From positions 1 through 23,768 of the forward strand of contig CAJXPP010000008.1 of the NCBI GenBank assembly GCA_913058195.1: DNA of 23,768 bases. Reading direction: 5' to 3'. The translations under genes were made by a program, and so were the position numbers. This document shows positions 16,335 through 23,721 of the stretch, one piece after another (within the stretch, counting starts at the first letter, position 1; every line of letters starts with the position of its first letter). The notes beneath the pieces were generated by a model. The model was given only the letters and a program-made list of their open reading frames with translations, searched no databases and was not told the DNA's origin. The stretch comes from an uncultured Gammaproteobacteria bacterium (lineage in GTDB: Bacteria; Pseudomonadota; Gammaproteobacteria; Nitrosococcales; Methylophagaceae).

Positions 16335-17801
16335 ATGAGTAGTATCAATAACTCTGCAGCAGAACCTAGTTATCTTACACGCTTAGCTTTGAGCTCTGCG
16401 CCATTTAATAATGCGATTAATGCCGAAGGATTTTATCATGGCGAACAAATAGAACAGCGATTAAACTTACTGTTCCATTTATTACGTGCCAGCGATAAAG
16501 TGCCATGTGTCGTAGCGGTTGAGGGTGGTGGGAAAAGCAGCTTATTGACTCAGTTACAACATGATGCGGGTGATGAACTAAGAGTGTGTCGTATTGATGC
16601 AGAAGCTTCACTGACGGCAACAAAATTCATGGAGTCTTGCCTTCGGGCTTTTGGCGTTGATGAGACTGAGATAGCTCAGACTACTGATTATGAATCAGTA
16701 TTAAGAAATAGGTTACAGCGATTACTTAATCTCAATATTAGGTCTGTGGTACTGGTTGATGATATCGATCATATGGAAGCTGATGTTGTAACAGCTATTT
16801 TTGATTGTCTTTCATGGCAAGAAGAAGACAATTTTCTATTACACGCTGTATTGACCGCGAGCAAGGCGATGCCTGAATGGGAAAAATTGCATGGCCGTTC
16901 GCAGCGTGTTGAATTACCAAACTTAACGGAACAAGAACTACCTTTATATTTGATGCATCGACTAGTCGCTGTAGCTTATCTTGGTGAGATACCATTTAGC
17001 GAAAAAGACTTAAAGAATATTTATCGACAATCCGAAGGTTGTCCCGCTAAGGTAAATGAATTGGCACATCAGAAGTTGCTAAGAAGATCAGCTAAGCAAC
17101 TCAGCCTCCCTTTTAATTTTCCCAAAATACAAAGCTTATTAAAATGGCTGACTTTAGGGTTATTAATCACTTCATTGATATTGCTATTAGTTTTTCAGCA
17201 ACAGATCAACGCACTCTTTTCAGGGATCGAAAAAGAACCTGTTAAGCAGGAAGAAGAATTTTCTTATAATGAAGCAGATGAACAGTTAACAACAGTTATT
17301 GTGGGTGAAGATAAAGTAACTAGTATAGAGCAAGCAGGTCGCGAAGAGCTTACTTCATTAGTCGCCACATTAGCTGAGCAGGGGAAAGAAGAGCCTGAAC
17401 CTCAAATAGAAGCCATGGAAGCGGTGGAAAAGAACACTGTAATAGACTTAGTAGAAGTAGAAGCACAATTAATAACAACACTGGCCTCCTCAGTGCATCA
17501 GGAAGACTGGATCAAGCAACAGCAAGGCACTGACTATACCTTTCAGCTGATGGGCTCATGGGAGCATGCTGAGGTGATTGAGTTTATAGATAAGTATGCC
17601 CTATCTGATGATACAGCAGAGTTTCAGAGTATGAGAAACGGGCGGGTTTGGTATGCACTTATTTATGGTGTTTATCCTGATAAGAAAACAGCATTAAAAG
17701 CCAGTCAAAAATGGCCTACTCCTTTAAATACATTGCCATCATGGTTGCGACGTTTTGACAGTGTGCAGAAACAAATTAAAAATAAGGCTCAAGTTCAGTA
17801 A
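16335..17801 (+). CDS. damX: DamX-like cell-division protein: AAA ATPase plus SPOR domain
   Basis: Bitopic inner-membrane protein, 488 aa. The N-terminal ATPase-like domain (about 20-250) has a Walker B VLVDDID (139-145) but an imperfect Walker A (AVEGGGKS at 61-68, Ala where the first Gly is expected). A transmembrane helix follows (about 268-288), then a very acidic, Glu-rich periplasmic linker (about 298-395), then a SPOR domain (about 405-480; YTFQLMGSWEHAEVIEFI near 407-424) that binds denuded septal glycan. In E. coli DamX localises to the division ring. The aroKB-damX context is canonical, but dam, normally next, is absent; the 3' end instead overlaps the convergent decarboxylase gene by 26 bp. 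Confidence 0.9.
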   Translation: MSSINNSAAEPSYLTRLALSSAPFNNAINAEGFYHGEQIEQRLNLLFHLLRASDKVPCVVAVEGGGKSSLLTQLQHDAGDELRVCRIDAEASLTATKFMESCLRAFGVDETEIAQTTDYESVLRNRLQRLLNLNIRSVVLVDDIDHMEADVVTAIFDCLSWQEEDNFLLHAVLTASKAMPEWEKLHGRSQRVELPNLTEQELPLYLMHRLVAVAYLGEIPFSEKDLKNIYRQSEGCPAKVNELAHQKLLRRSAKQLSLPFNFPKIQSLLKWLTLGLLITSLILLLVFQQQINALFSGIEKEPVKQEEEFSYNEADEQLTTVIVGEDKVTSIEQAGREELTSLVATLAEQGKEEPEPQIEAMEAVEKNTVIDLVEVEAQLITTLASSVHQEDWIKQQQGTDYTFQLMGSWEHAEVIEFIDKYALSDDTAEFQSMRNGRVWYALIYGVYPDKKTALKASQKWPTPLNTLPSWLRRFDSVQKQIKNKAQVQ

Positions 17802-18924
17802 TGAGTGCTCTAGCCGTTGTTGTTGGATTAGCAAATACAGCGCGGTAGACATCTAAGCTATTTATTTGTGCCCGTGAAAAGATACCTTTCTTTTCTAATA
17901 ATGATAAACCTTGCAAATCACTAGGCTCAAAACAAACAATGCCTGTTGGCGAGTGCCAAACAGTCCAGCCTGTTTTATCCTTCAGTATTTGAGCAAATAA
18001 CTCGGCCTGTCTTAAACGTTGCTTTATATGATTAATTATTTCATCTTGGTTTACTTGAAGGCAAAACCAGAGCGGTAAAAATAACTCTCCACCATAGGAG
18101 CCAGCGATAGTTTTCTTCGGTGTTAAAGTTAAGTAATCTACGTCCAAATCGGTAAAAGGCTCTAGCTTATGCTGATAAACTAATATACTACATGGTTTAG
18201 CTTGACCTAAGGATTTATGAGGATCGAAGCATAATGAGTCAGCGTGTTCAATACCAGATAAATAAGGCTGGTTTTCAAGTAATGCTAATGCGCCACCCCA
18301 AGCTGCATCAATATGACACCAGCTATTTACAGAATGTGCTATATCGATACACTCACTGAGTGAATCAATTGCACCACAAGAGGACGTGCCGGCAGTAGCT
18401 ACTATTGCTAGCGGCCGATCTTTTTGACAAGCTGCTTTCAACTCAGTGATTTGTACTCGACCTTGTTGATCTGTTGCAATAGGACGAAATTCAAGCCCTA
18501 ATATACGACAGGATTTGGCAACGGAATAATGCGCTGAAGAGGAACCATAAACAATATTAGAAGAGGTCTTTCTGTGTTCTCTTGCTTGCCACAGGGCTTC
18601 TAAATTACCGTAGCTGCTCCCATGGGTAAAATGGCCATTTTTCTGCTTAAATAAAAGACAAAACCAACTGATTAATTGTGCTTCAATTTCTGCTAAGCGT
18701 GGGTATAAATTAGCAGATAATAAGTTACCATTATGTAAACCTGCAATCAGTTGGCCTATTAGTGCTGATTGACTGACCGTTGGTGTCATATGAGCAGCCC
18801 ATGTAGGCTGACTATGTAAATTTGCTTCTGATAAAAGTAAGGAAATTAATTCAAAGGTATTAGAGTCTTGCTTTTTATTTAATTGATCTAACATCTGTTC
18901 CAAAGTATGGATAAGTTGATTCAT
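17776..18924 (-). CDS. Group II PLP-dependent decarboxylase, MfnA-like (predicted tyrosine decarboxylase)
   Basis: A 382-residue fold-type I PLP enzyme of the glutamate/aromatic amino acid decarboxylase group. The Schiff-base lysine is K237 in DPHKSLG (234-240). HIDAAWGG (204-211) carries the aspartate that pairs with the pyridine nitrogen, AHYSVAKS (131-138) has the ring-stacking His, and THGSSYGN (100-107) is the phosphate-binding turn, unlike the usual TSGGTEAN of archaeal MfnA. It lacks the extra N-terminal region of full-length GAD/DDC proteins, and its size is close to archaeal MfnA (about 390-400 aa). It is the last gene of a run with MfnD-, MfnF- and MfnE-like genes, overlapping the kinase gene by 1 bp. 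From that I infer tyrosine to tyramine. Aspartate, glutamate or another substrate remains possible. Confidence 0.72.
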   Translation of the reverse strand: MNQLIHTLEQMLDQLNKKQDSNTFELISLLLSEANLHSQPTWAAHMTPTVSQSALIGQLIAGLHNGNLLSANLYPRLAEIEAQLISWFCLLFKQKNGHFTHGSSYGNLEALWQAREHRKTSSNIVYGSSSAHYSVAKSCRILGLEFRPIATDQQGRVQITELKAACQKDRPLAIVATAGTSSCGAIDSLSECIDIAHSVNSWCHIDAAWGGALALLENQPYLSGIEHADSLCFDPHKSLGQAKPCSILVYQHKLEPFTDLDVDYLTLTPKKTIAGSYGGELFLPLWFCLQVNQDEIINHIKQRLRQAELFAQILKDKTGWTVWHSPTGIVCFEPSDLQGLSLLEKKGIFSRAQINSLDVYRAVFANPTTTARALITELEPYF

Positions 18925-19514
18925 TACGTCGATAACTTCAAGTTATTATCTGAAATTTTTTCAGCCAGAAGATGATGGTGCTGATCCTGGATAATTTTCG
19001 TTATGATAGGCTGTTGCGAAAATAAGTGAGAGAAGCCAGCATCAATGATGCCATCTTCGCTTAAATTTTTTATTGATCGCGACGAAGAATTAATACGCTT
19101 TATTAATAGTAACTGTCGAGCAGAAATGCTGTTTGCGAGCCATAAAGCCAGACTATCAGAACTGATACTCCAACATTGCTTAATATCTGTTTCACCAAGT
19201 AGTGAGTCTTCTGGTAGCCAAACAGATAAACCTGATAAATTATTGTTATCTATTGAAAATGTGGTACATTGAGCTTCTAATGACATCAGTAACAGGCCAA
19301 ACTGTTTCATAGCAACTATGGCCATATGATGGGCTGCCTTATCATCAAAATTATGCAGTTTTTGTGCATCACGAACAAGATCAGCAAATGGACCGCCGCC
19401 CGGCACAATGACAATGGCTTGCTGGCTAGAATAACTGACAAGGGCTTTGAGCCAGAGTGTAAGTTCAGGCGTGTTGTAAAGACTACCTCCCAGTTTAATA
19501 ACAATGGGTGGCAT
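18924..19514 (-). CDS. mfnE: Amino-acid-kinase-fold protein, MfnE-like ([5-(aminomethyl)furan-3-yl]methyl phosphate kinase)
   Basis: A 196-residue member of the amino acid kinase superfamily. The N-terminal KLGGSL (7-12) and PGGGPFAD (38-45) are the ATP-phosphate glycine loops, and AAHHMAIVAMKQFG (60-73) is the following helix. WSISSDSLALWLA (115-127) resembles the substrate/Mg loop, and LLLIKR (135-140) the nucleotide strand. It is shorter than acetylglutamate or aspartate kinases and has no regulatory ACT domain. In archaea MfnE phosphorylates the aminomethylfuran monophosphate to the diphosphate used by MfnF, and related small kinases sit in bacterial H4MPT islands. Start and stop overlap pabB and the decarboxylase gene by one base each. 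The assignment rests on fold plus neighbours. Confidence 0.75.
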   Translation of the reverse strand: MPPIVIKLGGSLYNTPELTLWLKALVSYSSQQAIVIVPGGGPFADLVRDAQKLHNFDDKAAHHMAIVAMKQFGLLLMSLEAQCTTFSIDNNNLSGLSVWLPEDSLLGETDIKQCWSISSDSLALWLANSISARQLLLIKRINSSSRSIKNLSEDGIIDAGFSHLFSQQPIITKIIQDQHHHLLAEKISDNNLKLST

Positions 19515-20905
19515 TATCTAAGCTGGTCGACCAGTTTAAGCATCGCTGATGCTTTATCGTGTACTTCTTGATATTCTGCATTACAGTCTGAATCTGCAAC
19601 AATGCCGCCACCCGCCCAGAACCTAAGACGATTATCGCTATAAACAAGGGTGCGAATAGTTATATTGCTATCCATTTTGCCATCAAAACCAATATAGGCA
19701 ATGCTGCCACAATAAAGGCCACGGTGGTTGGGTTCTAATTCTTCAATTATTTCCATTGCACGCAATTTAGGTGCTCCAGTAATAGAACCACCGGGAAAAC
19801 AGGCGCGAAGTAAGGAGCTTGCATTTTGGTTGTCAGATAAGGTCCCTGTTACGGTACTTACTAAGTGATGAACGGTTGCAAATGATTCAAGTGCGAAAGG
19901 TTTGGGCACTTGAATTGAGCCAGGGATGCAGGCCTTGCCAAGATCATTACGTAATAGATCAACAATCATTAGATTCTCAGCACGATCTTTAATGCTTGCT
20001 TGTAATTCTTCGGCAAGCTGCTGATCATGTTCAGCATCATCTAAATCACGTGGGCGAGTACCTTTGATAGGCTTCGTTTCTACTTGGTTTTGATCAACTT
20101 TAAGTAAGCGCTCTGGTGACGAGCTCAGCACGCTGACATGGGGGGTTGAAAAGTAACATGAGAATGGTGCAGCATTTTGCTTACGTAATAATGAATAAGC
20201 GGCCCAAGGATCGCCTTCGGCAGTTACTTCAAACCGTTTAGCTAGGTTAACCTGATAACAATCACCTTCGCGGATATAGCTTTTTATTTTATTAAAAGCT
20301 GTTTGGTAACTGCCTCGATCTAAATTGCTTTTTAATGTGCTGGTGACAGTAAAGTCTACTCTTGCTGTCGGAGCTCTACATGTTTTTAGCTGTTCAACAA
20401 GATCATGCCATATAGTCTGAGTCTCCGAGGTTAAGCCATAACTGGCTAACCAACATTTTTGTTGGTGATGGTCGGAGATAATCGCCCAATCATAAATACC
20501 AATGACCATATCTGGAATATGCTCTGCATCAACGCCAATATATGGAATAGATTCGATTCTACGACCTAAATCATAGCCGAAATAGCCTAGTGCACCACCA
20601 CAAAAAGGTAGACTAGAAGGCTGATCAATCGCAAATTTATCAAGAATAGACTGCAGCAGTAAAAAAGGGTCATCGCTAGAGAGTTCTGAACTATCATTTT
20701 GGGTAATTAAGGTATTATCGCCAACTGTTGTGAGCGTGATAAAAGGATCAGCGGCCTGAATGTCATAGCGTCCATCACAATGCGATGTTAGTCCGCTATC
20801 TAGAAATATCGGCCAGTCCTTATCTCGAATACTCTCAAAATAAATAGCACTATCTGTGAAGTAGGGGAGCTCGGTGCATAATGGTGGTAAGTTAATTTGA
20901 CTCAT
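19514..20905 (-). CDS. pabB: Aminodeoxychorismate synthase component I
   Basis: Chorismate-utilising enzyme, 463 aa, which aminates chorismate to 4-amino-4-deoxychorismate for p-aminobenzoate. An N-terminal Anth_synt_I_N domain (about 15-150) includes GGALGYFGYDLGR (103-115). The catalytic domain (about 195-460) contains YQVNLAKRF (217-225), PIKGTRPR (279-286) with K281, VDLLRNDLG (315-323) and FPGGSITGAPK (370-380). The lysine in PIKGT separates PabB from anthranilate synthase TrpE, which has Ala there. There is no fused PabA or PabC. It sits between MfnF- and MfnE-like genes. p-Aminobenzoate is needed both for folate and for tetrahydromethanopterin, and the location suggests supply of the latter. 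Confidence 0.93.
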   Translation of the reverse strand: MSQINLPPLCTELPYFTDSAIYFESIRDKDWPIFLDSGLTSHCDGRYDIQAADPFITLTTVGDNTLITQNDSSELSSDDPFLLLQSILDKFAIDQPSSLPFCGGALGYFGYDLGRRIESIPYIGVDAEHIPDMVIGIYDWAIISDHHQQKCWLASYGLTSETQTIWHDLVEQLKTCRAPTARVDFTVTSTLKSNLDRGSYQTAFNKIKSYIREGDCYQVNLAKRFEVTAEGDPWAAYSLLRKQNAAPFSCYFSTPHVSVLSSSPERLLKVDQNQVETKPIKGTRPRDLDDAEHDQQLAEELQASIKDRAENLMIVDLLRNDLGKACIPGSIQVPKPFALESFATVHHLVSTVTGTLSDNQNASSLLRACFPGGSITGAPKLRAMEIIEELEPNHRGLYCGSIAYIGFDGKMDSNITIRTLVYSDNRLRFWAGGGIVADSDCNAEYQEVHDKASAMLKLVDQLR

Positions 20906-20915
20906 GGTGTCTATT

Positions 20916-21962
20916 TTACGGTAAGTTGCGATGCGCTAGAAGGGCAACAGCAACTGCAGGGGCATGATCTGAGGTATGTGTGTGTGTTGCAGCAATGGTT
21001 TCTGCAAAGTCACTATAAGGGCGATTAAGACGCTGAGCGCAGCATTTTGCAATAAAGCGGCCGATACCAGCGCCAATAATAGGAGCACTTATTGATAACT
21101 CCGTTTTAGAAGAGCTAACTTGAAGGATTGCCTGTGTAATTTGGTGAATTTGTTGTTCTGCAAACCATTGGGCTAGCTGCTTCCACTGATCAAGTGTTGC
21201 CATATTAAAGTCAGAACCCAGTAAGCGGGCGATACGACTTGCACAAAACTGATTCTGCCATGGTTGACCATCGGCGCTAGCATCTTGGATAGAGGCAGGC
21301 TCTAATAAATCTAGTAAACACCAAATATCAGCTGTTGTCGCGAATACCTCAGCTGCTAGACTCGTTAATACGCCGTTAAAGGGGGCGGACTGACTGATAG
21401 CCATTAAGGGCGTTCTAATCGCGCCGGTGTAGAGTAATTCACGACTGGTTTGCCGTTGGAAGTCATCAACGCCATCTGGTTGAGCATCACCACTGTAAAA
21501 TGGAATGATATCGCAAGTTGTACTACCGATATCAATAAGCAGACCTTCAGGCTGATGTTGAGCGACTAAGCTAGCACTTGCTTGCCAGTTACGAGATGCC
21601 ACATATTGCCATTGTGAAGATGCTTGTTGTGGAGATAACCAGCCTAATTTAGCGGCATATACCAAGGTCTGATCAGTTGATATATAGTTGGCTAAGCATG
21701 ACAAAATTCCTGCGACACCCTGTTGTCTATTGGCAAATATATCCACTAGCTCACCTGTCATGGTTATAGCATGGCGATCTTGCTGATTATTCAGTTGTAA
21801 GAAAATAGACTCAATAGCCTGTTCGAGTTTATCAATGCCTTGCCAGAGTGGGCAGGCCACCTGTACGACATTAATTAGTTCGCCATCAGAATTACAACGT
21901 GCCACTTTAATATGAGCACCACCAATGTCCCAACCACTAATAAAAGGGGGAGAGGCAGTCAT
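20916..21962 (-). CDS. mfnF: H4MPT-linked C1-transfer pathway protein, hydantoinase/oxoprolinase-like (MfnF-like)
   Basis: A 348-residue ASKHA-fold protein. GWDIGGAHIKVA (10-21) and LLIDIGSTTCDIIPF (141-155) are the two phosphate-binding loops, IIGAGIGRF (295-303) is the third nucleotide-site motif, and APAVAVALL (334-342) closes the fold. This set matches the family annotated as H4MPT-linked C1 transfer pathway protein. Its archaeal member MfnF condenses aminomethylfuran diphosphate with gamma-glutamyl-tyramine, releasing pyrophosphate, to build the methanofuran core. The start overlaps the upstream ATP-grasp gene by 4 bp (ATGA), and pabB follows after 10 bp. It is the strongest single marker that the run belongs to methanofuran/methanopterin C1 metabolism. 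Confidence 0.83.
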   Translation of the reverse strand: MTASPPFISGWDIGGAHIKVARCNSDGELINVVQVACPLWQGIDKLEQAIESIFLQLNNQQDRHAITMTGELVDIFANRQQGVAGILSCLANYISTDQTLVYAAKLGWLSPQQASSQWQYVASRNWQASASLVAQHQPEGLLIDIGSTTCDIIPFYSGDAQPDGVDDFQRQTSRELLYTGAIRTPLMAISQSAPFNGVLTSLAAEVFATTADIWCLLDLLEPASIQDASADGQPWQNQFCASRIARLLGSDFNMATLDQWKQLAQWFAEQQIHQITQAILQVSSSKTELSISAPIIGAGIGRFIAKCCAQRLNRPYSDFAETIAATHTHTSDHAPAVAVALLAHRNLP

Positions 21963-22969
21963 AATAAAACCTCTACAGATTGGCGGTGAGAAATAATGGG
22001 AAGAGTATTGGTATTCATCATGGTTAATAATAACTGAGCAGGATTAGTTTGCAATGATTCATGTAAACCAATATAGGATGTAGTGAGTCGCGGATTAATA
22101 TCTACCACCATCACATCACTGTCTGTTATGACAACATCAATACCAATAAAGCCCCACAAGCCATTTACTGCTTGGTGAACTTTCTGGGCAAGCAGGGTTG
22201 CTTGCTCAATAGTGAGTTCAGAGATATCAACGCTATTAACCGTGCAACCGGAAAAACTAAGTGTTCCTTGTTTTTCACTTACATGCTGATGGTTTATTGA
22301 TAGTACGCTCGCACCTAGTTCAGAACATAGCAATGAAAAACTAATTGATGTGCCGACAAAATAGGGTTGAATGATCATTTGGTCTAAATGATTACCTTGT
22401 TTTGTTAGCCAAAAAGACAGTGCAGATTGATTAGGAAAAAATAATGTGTCTACACAGCCCGCACCATCACGCGGTTTAACAATATAGCCATTAGGAGATG
22501 TAAATTTTAGTAGTGGCCATTCACTTGCTATTATACTTAGCGGTGTGGATATCGAATGAGCTTGTAGTACTTGATAGCATTGGTATTTATCAGCGCTTAT
22601 TGCTATCGCATTCGATTGACTGCCTAGTGATTTTCCCTTTTCAGTAAGGATAGAATGTTGTATCTCGAATAAGATTCCATCTGTTTCTGGTGCAATAGGT
22701 AAAATAAAGTCGGCTTGTTGTTTGGTAGTGTTATAAGCTTTTTGAAAAGCATGCTCGCTATCAATATGCAGGGTTTTTAATGCTGGGTTAGTAATAGTCA
22801 TGTTACTAAGGCGACCATCGCGTAAAATAATAATTTCAATATCAGCGATTTGAAGAAAATCTTCTACAATGGCGTGTAGCATCATATTGCCTTCTCGTTC
22901 AAGACTTGCTGGTAATGCTGTGTTTATAAGCGCACCACTGGTGATGTGCTCGTAAATAAATAATTTCAT
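21959..22969 (-). CDS. mfnD: ATP-grasp ligase, MfnD-like (predicted tyramine/tyrosine-glutamate ligase)
   Basis: A 336-residue ATP-grasp protein beginning MKLFIYEHITSGAL, the N-terminus seen in the C1-cofactor subfamily. The pre-ATP-grasp domain spans about 1-115. The ATP-binding P-loop-like GYIVKPRDGAGC lies at 161-172, and the metal-binding end of the fold is GFIGIDVVITDSDVMVVDINPR (273-294), with D290 and N292 positioned as Mg ligands. Archaeal MfnD links glutamate to tyramine through a gamma-amide. Here the substrate could be tyramine, if the decarboxylase of the same run supplies it, or tyrosine. It is the first gene of the minus-strand run and lies only 32 bp from the divergent HisA-like gene, so its promoter must overlap that gap or the neighbouring coding sequence. 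Confidence 0.75.
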   Translation of the reverse strand: MKLFIYEHITSGALINTALPASLEREGNMMLHAIVEDFLQIADIEIIILRDGRLSNMTITNPALKTLHIDSEHAFQKAYNTTKQQADFILPIAPETDGILFEIQHSILTEKGKSLGSQSNAIAISADKYQCYQVLQAHSISTPLSIIASEWPLLKFTSPNGYIVKPRDGAGCVDTLFFPNQSALSFWLTKQGNHLDQMIIQPYFVGTSISFSLLCSELGASVLSINHQHVSEKQGTLSFSGCTVNSVDISELTIEQATLLAQKVHQAVNGLWGFIGIDVVITDSDVMVVDINPRLTTSYIGLHESLQTNPAQLLLTMMNTNTLPIISHRQSVEVLL

Positions 22970-23001
22970 TAAATGCTATCAAATGATACCTGAGGAGTAG
23001 G

Positions 23002-23700
23002 GTGGAAATTATACCTGTCATCGATGTAATGGGGGGAAAGGTTGTTCATGCTAGTCGAGGTAATAGAGAGCGTTACCCACTGCTTCAGTCATGTTTAACG
23101 GAGAGCTGTGAGCCTATCGATATTATTAAAGATATATTGGCTTTTTATTCTTTTCCAATCATATATATTGCTGACCTTGACGCTATTATTGATGGAGAAT
23201 TTGATGAGCAGCGCTATCATGAGATTTCCTCCGTTTTTCCAAACATTGAATTTTGGTTAGATGCAGGAATTAAAACTCAAACTGAATGGCGGAAAGTTAA
23301 TCAGTATTTTAATGTTCACCCTGTTATTGGCAGTGAAACTTTATTCGAACCCTTATGGTTGAAAGAACCATTGGTTAGTGAAAAGAGTATTTTATCGCTG
23401 GATTTTCAGAAAGGTCATTTTTTAGGTAATAAAGCACTATTGTCTGATCCGGGTTTTTGGCCAAAATCTATTATAGTTATGAATCTGGACTGTATTGGCA
23501 GTCAATCAGGTCCTGATTTCAATCTATTAATGCAGATACAGTCACAAACCGAGAATGAGGTTATTGCATCTGGAGGAGTGAGGGGGCCGAGTGATTTATT
23601 GTCTTTAAAAGAAAAGGGGATAAAACAAGTATTAGTGGCAAGCGTCTTACATGATGGACGTTTGACGAAAGAAGATATTTTTATGCTATCAGGGTCGTAA
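23002..23700 (+). CDS. HisA/HisF-related TIM-barrel protein of C1-cofactor clusters
   Basis: A 232-residue HisA-like barrel. It keeps D8 (IPVIDVMGGKVV, 4-15), IADLDAIIDG (56-65), LDAGI (86-90), IGSE (109-112), a second acid D134 (LSLDF, 131-135), NLDCIGSQSGPD (161-172), and two phosphate-binding turns, ASGGV (189-193) and VASVLHDGRL (212-221). So both HisA catalytic-type aspartates and the bis-phosphate sites are retained, but the body diverges from true HisA and there are no his genes nearby. It resembles the HisA-related family of unknown function found with methanopterin genes in methanogens and methylotrophs. Start is GTG with GAGGAG at 22992-22997. After the stop only about 20 bp remain, ending in AAAAGCGCCGTTTT, perhaps the left half of a cut terminator. 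Confidence 0.8.
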   Translation: MEIIPVIDVMGGKVVHASRGNRERYPLLQSCLTESCEPIDIIKDILAFYSFPIIYIADLDAIIDGEFDEQRYHEISSVFPNIEFWLDAGIKTQTEWRKVNQYFNVHPVIGSETLFEPLWLKEPLVSEKSILSLDFQKGHFLGNKALLSDPGFWPKSIIVMNLDCIGSQSGPDFNLLMQIQSQTENEVIASGGVRGPSDLLSLKEKGIKQVLVASVLHDGRLTKEDIFMLSGS

Positions 23701-23721
23701 AAACAAAAGCGCCGTTTTCCC

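Noticed and set aside
19045..19272. Plus-strand open frames overlapping the MfnE-like gene (also 19326-19571)
   Set aside because: Antisense shadows; the minus-strand protein has clear kinase-fold motifs and tight operon junctions.
46..23721. CRISPR arrays, tRNA/rRNA genes, insertion sequences or prophage genes
   Set aside because: I saw no direct-repeat arrays, tRNA-like cloverleaves, transposase genes or integrase genes. The window is almost wholly covered by identified genes, and the largest gap is 241 bp.
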